From Atopsyche davidsoni (taxonomy: Eukaryota; Arthropoda; Insecta; Trichoptera; Hydrobiosidae): DNA of 64,000 nt. The DNA lies in contig JAILWY010000029.1 in NCBI GenBank assembly GCA_022113835.1, positions 4,432,001 through 4,496,000 on the forward strand. The letters run 5' to 3'. Within the stretch, counting starts at the first letter, position 1, and every line of letters starts with the position of its first letter. Shown here piece by piece: positions 12,901 through 23,899 of the stretch. Position numbers and translations under genes: made by a program. The notes under the pieces were generated by a model, which ran no database searches, had not been told where the DNA came from, and saw nothing but the letters and a program-made list of their open reading frames with translations.

Positions 12901-15900
12901 TCTTGGCGACCGGCCAAGAGCTTTCAGCGAGCAGCGGCATGCGATTTCATTCATTGCGTGCGTGGGCTTTACGTGGTGATTACAAGAAACAGAGCGAAGC
13001 TGCGTAAAGTGAGGTTAGGTTAGTGATCGAATCGAAATAGCACGCTCCAGGAACCAACGCCCGTGATGAAATCAAACACACACTGTAAACAATGGTGTGA
13101 CAAAATATTTCACATTTGCATACAACGATTAAAATTCTCGCCACGGTAGTCGAATCGCACTTTCAAGGCTTTATTTTGTGTATCCGTAAAATCGCTCAAA
13201 AATGAAAAATACAGTCGCGATTTTCGTAGCTCGAGGCAACACAACACTCGCGGGCCTGCGGATGTCCCGCAATGAGAACGAAACCGATTACCGTGCAAAG
13301 CGAAAACAGGCGTCCGCCTTCCTCGGGCACAGGGCAGGAGAGCGGCGCATCACACCGCGTGCCACGGGCGGGGTTCGAGAGCGGCTGCCCCCGCGGACCC
13401 GTGACGGCTCGTCGCCACTTTTGCTCAAAGACGCTTCAGCAAAATGCTGTTTTGTCTGATAGGTAAAAAAAATTCGCCCTAAAAACTGACCTGATATATT
13501 CTATAAAATTATAAAAAAAAAAAACAATGAGTGCTTTTTCGCCCCACAGTAGCACGATAAAACACTGAAGGTAAATGTATAGCCTTTTCTTTTTTAGATT
13601 TTTAAAAACTCGGTTCTTGGGTGTTCTATTCTAATCTTGGGTGTTATGTCGCGTTTTTTAAAATATTTTTTACCGAAGCATATTGTGTATATCAAATATA
13701 GCGTATACGTATTATAGAATTGATCAAAAGGCAAGCAATGCTTGGTCGGCCTAATGGACGCAGATTCACATCCGGCTCCAAAATGTCAGTCAAAAATTTA
13801 AAAAAAATTGAGGTTATGTTGCGGCCTGATTTTTTTTGTGATTTGAAATATAAATATGGGCCGTCGACCGTCCGCGCGCTGCTGCTGGAAGCGTGCCAAG
13901 GCGTGTCGGGAAAAATCTCTGGCTTTTGTCACTTTTGCTCCGACCTGAAGATGACGTTTTAAACCCGGAAATTATAAAAAAAAAAATAAAAAAACTTTGA
14001 TTTTTTATTAATATCGTACAAAATGTATGGCAATAAAAAAATGCGTTATAGTGTAATCGCATTTTTAAAAATAAATACTGATACATCAAATTGTTTCAAT
14101 ATTAAATTTCTGACCTATCAGACAAGATTTTTTTTTTACAGTTGACATTATAAAGCAGCTCGCAAATAAATATCCCCGATCTTTCAAACCGTTGTTATTA
14201 AAAGTTAAGGGCTGTTAGAAATTTTTAAGTGCGCCATTTGAAAACGAATTTCAATGAAAATCAGTTCCGCCCGAACGCCTCGCGCGATTCACGGCCTCTG
14301 TTCCCCTGTTGGGGCGGTATTTATAATACGCTAGAAGGGGGCAAATGTCAGGAGACCCCCGGCCCCGTCTGGGAATCCCCGCGATAAAACAGCACTCAAT
14401 ATTAATAGTGTACAGTGTTTTTAAGTAGTCGAATCTTAAATATGGGCCGCGTGTTGTATCCGATTCAACCACGGTGGTTCTGTGAATAATGCCTGGATTG
14501 GAGTTTAACGTAACGAATCTGCATAGGTACGTAAACCAGCAGTTGCCGAAGTATGCGTAGCACGCCATTTGCCGTATTTAGGTCTTCGGTTGTGTATTTT
14601 ACAACAGCGTAAACACGGAGGTACAACGGACATAAACCTACCCGGTAGCATTAAAGAACTGCGGCTGACTTTAGTAAACAAACGATCCACCTCTGGCGTA
14701 AACATTTCCAGTCCAACTCTCTCGCGGACAGCTCCGCGGGCGGCTCATTAAAATATCAGCGATCGCCAACAGGCGTGACACAGTGATGTGACGTCACAGT
14801 ACCACTATTCATTCCCAAGGTCATCAATGGGTAGTGAAGGGGCAGCACATACTTGCGGGTGCAGCGACGGCGAGCGCGGCTCCTCGGGCACGGCGCTGAG
14901 GGGGCCGCGCACCTGGCCCGGCACCACCAGCAGCCCCGGAAATCCTCGACCCGGAGACATCACCAGCCCTGGAGGTCCTCGACTTGGAGCAGCCATCAGC
15001 TCCGGGGTGTCCCACGCGGTGTTGGCGTCGTTCTGGTCGCCGCAGCACTCGGAGCTGCAGTCGCTGCAGCAGCTGGAGGAGCCCTGCAACAAGGCGCGCC
15101 CATTTGCATTGACCTTGAAAGAAACTGAACTCGACTCGGCTTGTATTCTTTTATATTTTATTACAGCTAACATTTAACGTTAGAAACGACGGGAATCACA
15201 TTTATCCAAGTGTGTTAGAGTCACGCCAATCAACATGCAGTATTATGGAAGTCTCACCGTTTCATCGAGACGGGATGGTGTGTCCAGAGTTTCTTTGCGA
15301 TTCGCTCTTCCTCGGTCTTCTTAGCATCTTCAATGCATAATTTATTTTCGGATTTGCAATTTAACTTGAAAATTTTTATTTTATACTTTAAAAGTGTTTC
15401 ATAATTCAAATGGTCAAAGAATTTGTATTTGTTATGTTCTTGTCAAATCGCTGCTTTATCAACCCGAGGGGCGTTGAAAGGCAGTAAGAGGCGGCGAAGG
15501 TCGATGATTGTTTCAAATCGCTTTATCAAAAAATGAAAGGCAGCAAAGGGGCAGCGAATTGCTTCGACTTGCTAGTGTTTTTTGGGCTTGCATTAATTTT
15601 CTTGAATTGTCATTTGATCACAAATCATCAGAGTGAAATTAAAAGGCAGCAAAGGGGCAGCGAAGGTCGAATCACTGCTTCATCGTCCTGAGAGAAAATA
15701 ATCTCTATTTGCTAGGGTTTTTTGGATCGAAATTATTATATCTTGTATCGTTGCTTATGATCTGAAAATCGGCAAGGGAAAGGTATAGGTGTGCAAATTG
15801 CAAATTGCTTCGGTGTGATAGGATTTACTGGGCAGAATTTTTTGCTTTGTATAAGGGAGTAAAATCGATTCGTCTCGACCTATTTAATATTTTTTTTATA

Positions 15901-17382
15901 TCGGCTCGAGATTTATCTTCATTTTAAGGGAGATCCTCGATCCTCGTATGTCTTTTTCAAGTCAGGTCAAGCACACGCTCGCCGCGTTCCGGTGAGATTC
16001 AATTATCAGTCATTTTTTAAAGTCAGCAGTGGACAAACCATCCCAGATTTTTATTAATTGAAAGTTAAATGAAGAAACAAGGTATTATTTAAAAAAAATC
16101 GTTAGTGTCACGGCTGGCACACTTTTTCACACAGTCCAAATTATTTCAGCACATTTGTTTTTTATGGATCATTACTGTATTTTTAGATCCAGACACAATC
16201 AAATATCAAAGTATTTTTTTTTATTTTCTGTAATCAAAATAAGATGTTTTAAAAGTAGATAAATTATTTTTAGGAACAAAAGAAGTAATTACAATTTTAA
16301 TATATTATAAATAAGGTCATCCTTACAGTGTGTTCAGAGTGTTTCTGCAGCATTGCTAGCACCGTCCAGACTTCCACGGAACTGTTCCTGGTCTCACCTG
16401 ATAATCAGGGTATTGAAAGGTCCTTTCTGTTCTTGTTGTCACCTCACCCTGCTGTATCTTAACGCTTCACTATTTGTGTTTCTGCTTCATCTTGCCTCAT
16501 CATCCAGGTTAACCTTGAACTGTTTATTTTCTCACCTTCCATTTCCAGTGTACGTGTCACAGGTCCACGGCTTATGTTCTCACCTCAAAGATATGGCTAT
16601 TAACACACCATTTGAGTAGCAGCCTCCTCAGTCGGTTGTACTTCTTGCTGGATTACCGTCGGTGCACCAGAAACTGTCCCCTTACCTCATTGTCTGAGTG
16701 CTTCCACTGGCGCAGCAGCCTCCTCCTCCTCTCTCTTCCCTGCCTACTAGCGTTCTGGAAGCTGTCTCCTCACCTCATTATCCGAGTGTTCCTCCCCGGA
16801 GTGCTCCCGCTGGTGCAGCAGCCTCTCCAGCTTGTCGTACTCCCCTCGCAGGGCACCCACCTCCCGCCGCAGCTGCTCGTTCTCCCTCTTCAGCTTCTTG
16901 ATATCCGTCTGGCCTGCGGGCAACGACATTCCCAATATAACAGTGCTCTCAAATATCCCATAACCTATACAAAAAATAATTAACAAGATTCACACTAACC
17001 TCTCTCTACTTCTGCGTTGATATTAATGGTTCTTAGTCTCAACTCTTCGTTTTCGTATAGCATACCACGAGAGGACTTTCTATCCAACCTGTAGTGCAAA
17101 ATCAACACATAAATAATTATATAAAATATACAAGCTAGCCGGGTTTTTGCAGATAAGACCCGCCGGACTTGTCGATGGGCTTTTAGGGACTCTAGGGTAG
17201 AGTAACATTTAAGGGATGGTTCTTGCTAGGAGCTGGAGTGGATCTCGTTATTCGAGGATCCTGATTTTCAGGAAAAGCAGTTTGATTGTGAATAAAGCAG
17301 TTTGAATTTACCTGCGGTTGGGCTTGACGTTGGCATCCTTGCGGCGAGTGCGGAGCATGCTGCCCCCCGACATGCCCGCCAT
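9949..17382 (-). CDS. Unrecognised coiled-coil protein with basic patch and Cys/Trp tail, 861 aa, six exons
   Basis: Exons in transcript order are 17382-17312 (ATG at 17382), 17088-17000, 16913-16774, 15083-14853, 12518-10629 and 10113-9949 (stop TAG at 9949). All borders are GT-AG and the phases join cleanly (2, 1, 0, 0, 0), giving 861 codons. I cannot name the family. The N-terminus is basic (residues 1-35). A likely coiled coil spans about 36-90, with ENEELRLRTINI and DIKKLKRENEQLRREV. A CCSDCSSECC cluster lies near 105-114 and another Cys cluster (CNCNCKC) near 445. A basic/aromatic patch, RKKKRFSLHFKRKGKKVKKV, near 663-682 resembles a MARCKS effector region. A His/Lys-rich stretch follows near 737, and the C-terminus is IPWCGCWGNSCL. 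Most of exon 5 is Ser/Asn/Asp-rich and probably disordered. There is no signal peptide or membrane helix. Membrane association through the basic patch and terminal cysteines is inferred. The start is chosen because the ATG lies in a CpG-rich 5' region with a GTCATGG context. Confidence 0.8.
10629..12518 (-). CDS. Exon 5 of the coiled-coil gene (630 codons, low-complexity body)
   Basis: This single exon carries about three quarters of the protein. The acceptor (TTTCCAG before AGTTTCC) and the donor (CAG then GTAAAC) are both clear, and the exon is phase 0 at both ends. Its fourth codon is an in-frame ATG (M-C-S-C), which could start a shorter form if a promoter exists in the preceding intron. 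The body contains acidic Asn/Ser-rich sequence, the CNCNCKC cluster, the basic patch and an RRSSLRSHEDLP segment near the end. Confidence 0.85.
12519..14852 (-). other. Intron 4 of the coiled-coil gene with a CpG-rich patch
   Basis: A 2.3-kb intron. Most of it is AT-rich, but about 12880-13460 is rich in C, G and CpG dinucleotides, and a second richer patch lies at about 14270-14470. The first patch contains GAGGTTAGGTTAGTG near 13012 and an 85-codon plus-strand open frame (13202-13459) with no recognisable domain. The patch might be an internal promoter for a short form starting in exon 5, but no direct evidence supports this. Confidence 0.4.
15470..15690. repeat. Three diverged copies of a GGCAGCAAAGGGGCAGCGAA motif
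   Basis: Near 15478, 15537 and 15641 the sequence repeats AAAGGCAGCAAAGGGGCAGC followed by a GAAGGTCGA-like tail and then TTGCTAGNGTTTTTTGG-like sequence. Copies are about 60 and 105 bases apart and diverged. It looks like an old local tandem duplication inside an intron. Confidence 0.6.
16320..16760 (-). repeat. Tandem decayed copies of the 3' half of exon 3 with splice donors
   Basis: Just downstream (transcript sense) of exon 3 the intron repeats pieces of that exon. The best copy ends at 16686 and reads RLLRQWKHSDNE before GTAAGG; the true exon reads RLLHQREHSGEEHSDNE before GTGAGG. A second ends at 16584 and reads KYNRLRRLLLKW... before GTGAGA, matching EYDKLERLLHQRE. Further TCACCT donor-like words on the plus strand occur near 16394, 16439 and 16532. 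The copies keep the same frame and a usable donor, so some could be spliced, but convincing upstream acceptors are weak. Confidence 0.6.
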
Positions 17383-17700
17383 GACGTCACGCCGGCCGAC
17401 CAGTCGCAGCCCCGTCCAGCCCTGGCCCCCATGTCAGCCGCGCCGCGGCTTCGTCATCCCCCAAGGCCTGCAAGCAATGCATCCCTCGAGTCCAAGTCTC
17501 TACACCTCCATCATCAGCCGAGCCTGTTTGCTCCGACGCCAGGCTGCCCGAAACTCACCTCCACCAACACCCACACGACTATTCCGGTCTATACGGAAAT
17601 CTAACAACCCGTTGCCAAAATTAAACCGGAGTAGACAATCGACACTACATGGCCACCGAGAGCACAGAGGAGGGATGATTTAAAAGGCCAAAACTTCACC
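17383..17700 (-). promoter_or_regulatory. CpG-rich 5' region of the coiled-coil gene
   Basis: Sequence upstream of the ATG at 17382 is markedly richer in C, G and CpG than the surrounding DNA to about 17560, then returns to background. It probably contains the 5' UTR and promoter of the minus-strand gene. I see no clear TATA box, and the start site cannot be placed. Confidence 0.5.
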
Positions 17701-17738
17701 AGGGTTGATTCATGTTTCTTTCTTCTAATCCTCTAAGG

Positions 17739-17894
17739 CAGTGGCTCTCAAACTATTTTGGCCCACGGACTCCTTTTCGTAGTCAAAACTTGCCTACGGA
17801 CCCCCTTTCATAGTCGTTGTTCAGGGACCCCCAACTCGATTTTAATTTTCTAAGGACCCTCTGGGGTCCGTAGGGACCACTTTGAGAAGCACTG
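17739..17894 (+). mobile_element. Non-autonomous hAT element (MITE), 156 bp, perfect 8-bp target duplication
   Basis: The element starts CAGTGGCTCTCAAACT and ends TTTGAGAAGCACTG, imperfect terminal inverted repeats of hAT type. It is flanked by the direct repeat CTCTAAGG at 17731-17738 and 17895-17902, an exact 8-bp target site duplication as expected for hAT transposition. It has no coding capacity. Close relatives lie at 56205-56571 and 56655-56919. Confidence 0.93.
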
Positions 17895-18838
17895 CTCTAA
17901 GGAGACATATCTGGCTCCTCGAATCCAACGAATTAGTCGATACCCTGAAACTTATCTTTCAGTACTCTGAACGAAGTTTACTTTCAGCAATTTTGAGGGG
18001 TGGCCTGATGATGAGACCAGAGACCGGATGATGTGCAGCATCATTATATTTTACCTTAAAATTTCACCCGAGAGCCGCATTGTTTGTACCAGCTAGCGAT
18101 TGCGGCCACCGGTGGCGCTAATAGCAAATAAATGCCGAAAAAATATATTGACGTTCCCTTGGAGCTGTGGCTATTTATATATACAATACTGGGTATTATC
18201 TAAGCATTTATAAAAAAAAATATGACACGTTGTTTATTTTGCTTGCTAAAAGTATTAGTAGTCTTCGGATTAAGCCAGGCTTAAAAATTACGTACACAGG
18301 GTATTAAATTAACAGAGTGTAAATAAGTAAAACGTAATTTTTCATAGATATATATTTTGGCGGATCAAAAAACCCAATTCATCACGGAGCAGGAATTCTT
18401 TCTAAAGCGAGCTTGCGATAATATTTACGCCAAATAGCGTAAATATTTACCCAAAAAATAAATAGCATTGCTAATTCATTCCGAGCTTATAAAAAAAAAA
18501 AAAGGAAAAATTCTGCCACGAAATAAATTAACGTAGAGCGATTTGTGGGGATATATTGATTTGAATGATCTTGTATAATTAACAGGGCGTAGCAGCACTC
18601 CAGTAAAAATGCTGCACCCATGCTATACATATTATATATCTGATATCATTATTAAAGCCACTCTAAAGGCAGCTGCTCTAGTGTCTTGTCATTCTACAAT
18701 AGGTAATACCCGGTTAACAGTCATGTGATTTTTAACAAGCCACGATCCACCCAATTGCGCACTTATGAATAATAATTTTTTTTTACCTGCACTACAATAT
18801 TTTTTTTACGACGGTGAACAATTTTTTTTTTTTTAATT

Positions 18839-18910
18839 CCTCGTAACCCGCACTTTGCAGGCGGGTGCTCGTAACCCGCACTTCGCAGGCGGCCGCTCGT
18901 ATTCCGCACC
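18839..18910. repeat. About 2.5 copies of a 30-bp GC-rich repeat
   Basis: CTCGTAACCCGCACTTTGCA followed by GGCGGGTG is repeated next to itself as CTCGTAACCCGCACTTCGCA followed by GGCGGCCG. A partial third copy begins CTCGTATTCCGCACC. Its high GC stands out from the surrounding AT-rich DNA. Confidence 0.8.
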
Positions 18911-20125
18911 ACGTCCGTCGCACGCGGAATGCTGCAGCGACTAAACACGACTAAAGAGCACTTATTACGTAATGACATGTAAATGCACACTGGGCTTACG
19001 ATTACGGATTACGATTGCTCTCTTCCAAGACAAGCCCTTGCGTAAGACTCCTTGCAGCCTGCCCAGGCGAAACAAGCAGAAGCAACCGCAAGAAGCTAGA
19101 CTACAAGAAGCACAATAAAATATTTCTCACCCATATAAAAATTCTATTGGCGATATTTTATCAGCATATAAAAAAAATTAAAAGCAGTTTTTTAAATTGT
19201 ATTTATGCCAAAACGGAGAAAATATTTTTGTCGCCCAAAAATAGCGCAAATATTTTGAATACGCATGTGCGTCATTGGAGTTGATATTAATTATAGACGC
19301 GTCATTCAAATGAAATGTCAAGGTGGCTTGTTGGAATTCCTACCATAATTATAAAAAATAAAAAAATCATTATTTCTGAAATATGTCATGATGAAAAACA
19401 ACTTCGAGATTTTCGCCCATCGCGGTCCTGTAACAAAGTAACGATTTTAACCGTTTTTTAACCTTGCATTAAAATATTCTTTGAATATATATTTTTTCGG
19501 TAAAATTGATTTAAAACACGACACGCCACTTACTAGCATATTTATATCTCATTAAAAATAATGTCGAAAAAATACAGCATATTAGTTTATGATTTAACAC
19601 ACGTGAGAATTTGTTATAACGATTTGATTCTCGCTCAGTAGTTGAATTGGCTGTAGCCCCGCGATAGATTGTACAACAGGCTAAAGCTATTTGATGAATC
19701 TAAAATATTTATATATTTTTATTTTAGCATTAGGAGTTTTGTAATTATATAGAAACGTTTAATCTAGAAGTGCCTACAGGGTGGGGGTAGTTTGAATACA
19801 TGAATTGAGATATACAGGGAGTCGCTAACTGAATTAGTGTAATCTAATTACGAGCTGCGAGTGTGGGTCTTATTACCTTGAGTGGCTGGCAACATGTATA
19901 TAAGTACGCGAGTATGAACTTGCTCGTATTTAACATACAGAAGGGAACAAAGTCATGGAAACAGCTTTGAACGCAGACGCAGATATTATTAATATTTAAT
20001 TTTTAATATGAAGACTTAATTTATTTTTAATGAGTATTTTTAGTAATCAATATATTACGCTTTAAATCGAAATATATACATCAATGTTTTCAGGGAAGGA
20101 AAAGCCTTTTGAGTATAATATGCGA

Positions 20126-20127
<2 letters not shown>

Positions 20128-20168
<41 letters not shown>
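20128..20168. repeat. (TA)n microsatellite
   Basis: An uninterrupted run of about 20 TA dinucleotides. Such runs are mutable and often mis-sized in assemblies. Confidence 0.95.
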
Positions 20169-20172
<4 letters not shown>

Positions 20173-20280
20173 TATTTTGTGGATTGAACGTCAATCAAGT
20201 GCTTTTGTTTTTATTTATTTGATTGGCCTGGGTACATTGGTTCATATGTAGAATATGATTGTCAAAAATTCTCGCTAGAT

Positions 20281-20350
20281 TGAAGCGGTTCGCTAGCATA
20301 GTTGGGTAGTGCACCGGCCATGTAAGCCGGGGGGGGAGTTGGTATCATAT
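20281..20350 (+). mobile_element. tRNA-derived SINE head, degenerate
   Basis: TAGCATAGTTGGGTAGTGC resembles an A-box and D-arm. It is followed by the hairpin-like CCGGCCATGTAAGCCGG in the anticodon-arm position and then GGAGTTGGTATCA as a decayed B-box. The order and spacing fit a tRNA-related SINE; the body downstream is not recognisable. Confidence 0.5.
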
Positions 20351-21247
20351 TAAATCATTATACACTATACAATATTAAGCATTGACAATAAAAACATAGC
20401 ACAGGGCCATTGCCTTTTACAATCAAAACTAATTTTCTTTAATGTATTGAAATTAATACATTGCACGCCTTTACTGTACTGTACCAGTATATTTAAAAAA
20501 TATATATATTATTTAAATATAAGGTTGCACAATGCGGGCCTGTGCACAAGTGCAACTTGCAAGCAGCAGGATTTACAGTTGGTCAGTTGAACCGCGTTCA
20601 TCGTCCCACTGACACGGAGCTGTCAATCCAACTGCTTCATCGTTGCCCCTTCCGGTTAACCACGCCAGCAAAACGCTTGCTCGGGGGCGACTTGTCGCGG
20701 CAGGGTGCAACGAGTGGACCAATTCACACCCACGCTGTAGATATTTTAAATATAAATTGTAATATTACCATTTATGTGACGTCTCTGTTTTGTACCGTGG
20801 TTTTTGAGTCACCGTGTATATCGGACTTCCCACTGTCGAGGGTTTGATTTGACGGAGTGCCATTTGTCAATTTTGCATTTAATCAGATTTGTTTTTGTAT
20901 TTATGATGGAGACGTCTGGTGGCGACGTGTAAATTAATTTAATCAATATGCTTATTAAAAATATATTCAATTCGCGGACTTGCGATACGAAATAACATGA
21001 AATAAAACCATAAAAATGATTTGTTGGTTTGAACCTTTCAAGAGCTTTTCCAGCCTGAGTATGAAGAAGCCCTTGAAAGGCGAAAGCACACAAACACAAT
21101 AATACGCTAGCCTTTTGGATATTTGTGTGTAAGCAAAGAATTGAATTAGCATGTGATTTTGAAATGCTCGTTTCATGATTCAGGTTTTTGAAAATACTTA
21201 ATTGCAACGAGTTTAGTGTGTATTTATTAAATATCAAAGAGTTGACT

Positions 21248-21316
21248 ATGCTGGTGGGAGTTGGGGTGTTGCTGAAGCGCTACAAGGACTTCAAGCTTTC
21301 CAGGGACACTTCCAGG
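21248..21316 (+). CDS. Candidate orphan coding exon (23 codons and a strong splice donor)
   Basis: From an ATG at 21248 a GC-richer patch reads MLVGVGVLLKRYKDFKLSRD plus TSR, and ends exactly at AGG followed by GTAAGATG, a strong donor in phase 0. The patch stands out from AT-rich surroundings and looks exon-like. No matching downstream acceptor or protein family is recognised, and upstream sequence lacks a good acceptor, so it would have to be a first exon or a repeat-derived fragment. Confidence 0.3.
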
Positions 21317-22499
21317 GTAAGATGTTATCACAATTATTTTTATTCATAAAACGTAACTATATAAGACTATTTATATAAGTTGTATTGTCTATGGAGATAA
21401 CGTCCTTCATTTCTACTACCAAAGTGTACGTTTCAGTTCAAAGAGAAACCTCAAACGCGCATAAAGCATCAAGAAAATAATAGCATGCTTTTAAATGTCA
21501 ATGCTTCAAAGTTGCCTCATCGGCAACCTAAAAAAATTGCCTTATCATACACGGTATATTACACATATTTTTACCTACACAAACTCAATAACGAATATAG
21601 AGAAATCCACGTACGCTACCACATAAGCCACACCTTGTAAGCCCCACAATTTAGGGGATAGACATACACCGTATTGCAAGCATAGCCACAAATAACTACA
21701 AAAGAAAGACCACAAGTATCTCTGAGAAGAGATACTTGAAGAAGAAAAAGATACGCCTCCTCCGGCCTCGGGTAGAGGTGGTCCCGGTCGAGGCCAGAAC
21801 GGAAGTTCCTGCTGAAGTCAATTGACTTCCAGAGAATGCTAAATATATGCACAGCTTTCTATCGAGAAAAAGCGTTTGTGATTCACAATTAAGTAATGCT
21901 CGGAGAATGCTCAGTACACAGGGGATTCGTAATTCGGACCGGTTCATTTTGTAATACTCCACATTTCAACAACACAATCACTCCTTATAATGTCTTAAAT
22001 ATCACACATCCAAGACAGCAAATTTTTAATATGTTTATTATATGCGTCAAATCAACGATCTGCAACAGATTTGCACTAAGCCAATATCATCCCTTTATTA
22101 TTTTATTTTCTTTGGATTCTCAAAACTACCCTCTGCTATGCGTGCATGTGGTTTACGTCATGTTGCTGAGGTGGTGGTATACATGTTTTTTTTTAAATTC
22201 AGATGGTAACACGTCCACGTTCTCCCTATATATAGAGGGCCGAGCTGCACGCGCTCTATTCCTGCCACTGCACACTGGGGCCTATTGCTCACCGAGCGGG
22301 CCAAAAGTCCCTAAAATTAACCCATCGTATTACATATTACTCATTTTTACTGATTTTTCCACGACAGTCTTGTTTAATATGAGTATTTCAAGTATTTATG
22401 GTTGTGAGCGTTTTCGCCTTCCAGCCTGAAGAATCCAACTGTGTCGTGACGTCTTCGTCTTTTCAAGGCCATTAACGCGGAAGGCGATCTATGAATATA

Positions 22500-22620
22500 G
22501 CGAAATCGTCCAAAATCCAAAAAAAGAGGTATTGGAAGGAGAAAGCTAACGTGGATGCGTAATTTGGGCAAGTGGCTACAGCCGAGTTAACAGGTAAATA
22601 TATTTTCAGTGAGATGGTTA
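22500..22620 (+). repeat. Dispersed repeat family, copy 1
   Basis: It contains the family core ATTGGAAGGAGAAAGCTAAC followed by GTGGATGCG, then TGGCTACAGCCGAGTTAACAG and TATTTTCAGTGAGATGG. The same ordered blocks recur at 23180-23365 and 27935-28285, and inverted at 29525-29630. This is an unclassified interspersed repeat. Confidence 0.7.
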
Positions 22621-23179
22621 AAACCTACTCTAAAGATAGGCACTCGAAAAATAATATATATGTCCTTTTTACAGAGCGTAAGAGCCCACTGTGCGGCATC
22701 CTAACGGAACTATTGTCTGGGAATTCGTAGAGCTATGCACTTGTGGAAAGCATTTCTTGTTAGTCTCCGTGTAAGGGGCAGCCATAAGTCAGGGAACACT
22801 GCTGAAACGACGTGAATTCCTGCACAAATATTTCCATACAAAGTAATAAAGCGAATGAATTAAATTCATTTAAATAAAATAAAATAAAAATTCCTAATAG
22901 GAAGTTATCTAGTTGTAAATATAAACGACAAGTTCAATGGCGTATATTATAGAAATACCACTGTAGTTGTTTTTACATCATAACTTTAAATGTGGTGCTG
23001 TTTAAATAATGAATTATTAAATAAAAAGTATTTAAAGAAATTTAATTTAAATATTTTTATTATATAGGTTAACCGCGTCACAAATTTTATAGACTTGCAC
23101 AGAATGCGCAAATAAAGAAAACTCAACTAATTTGGCCACATTTTTCGAAACAATAAATACAGCATCCTACAGCTGATTG

Positions 23180-23365
23180 TCCAAGGGAAAAATCGAAAAA
23201 AAAGAAGCATTGGAAGGAGGAAACTTGCGTGGATGCGGAACCTACGCCAGTGGCTGGAAGTCGCAAGTATACGGCTGAAGTACTGGGACTGGCCCAGGAT
23301 AGAAATATATATATATATACCATTAAATGAGAGATGAGATGAGAGGCACCAGAAGAGGAAAATAC
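23180..23365 (+). repeat. Dispersed repeat family, copy 2
   Basis: It carries GCATTGGAAGGAGGAAAC, then GTGGATGCGGAACCTACGCC, AGTGGCTGGAAGTCG, ACTGGGACTGGCCCAGGATA and a final GATGAGAGGCACC. Block order is the same as in copies 1, 3 and 4. Confidence 0.7.
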
Positions 23366-23899
23366 TTCGCTTGACAGGTTGGCGAAACCGGTCACCAATA
23401 AAATTAAAAAAAACGTATCTTATTAAAAATATTATAATGAATCATTCGTATAGATCCAATTGAAAAAAAAACGGTTTTCGGTTATGGTCAGACTTAAGGG
23501 TGCCTGGATCACGCAGTCACATGCAATGCATGTCGTAGAGCTTTGTGGGGGACATTGTGCCAATAATCCAGCGATTTGGCACCGGGTTTTGGGTCACTGT
23601 ATTTTAGACACGCGTTGGATAATCCGCGTTATATCTGCTACTGACTATCTAATAGGAGCGTTTAGCGCAAATAAACGAATTAGCAGTTTATACTATACAA
23701 GCATTTTCTGATCCAAAATGCTTCAATTGTAAATAAACACTATTAAAATGTGCCATCGAAGTCATCTAAGCTGTTAAGAGGAAAAAAATGTTTCGAATAT
23801 TTTTCTCGTCGTTTCACGTCGATTGTCTTAAAATAGAGCTGTGAAAAATGTGGATTAAACGTATACGTAAATTTATTCTTGATATTTGTATGTTGTTAT

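Larger units (their letters stand above)
15084..16773 (-). other. Intron 3 of the coiled-coil gene
   Basis: A 1.7-kb intron holding two kinds of local repetition. At 15470-15690 a GGCAGCAAAGGGGCAGCGAA motif recurs. At 16320-16760, next to exon 3, there are decayed copies of the end of that exon and its splice donor. The rest is AT-rich and without visible features. Confidence 0.6.
17895..20280. other. Intergenic AT-rich DNA, no gene seen
   Basis: Between the 5' end of the minus-strand gene and the SINE remnant at 20281 I see no exon. The stretch contains a short GC-rich tandem repeat (18839-18910), many A/T runs and a long TA microsatellite (20128-20168). Confidence 0.6.
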
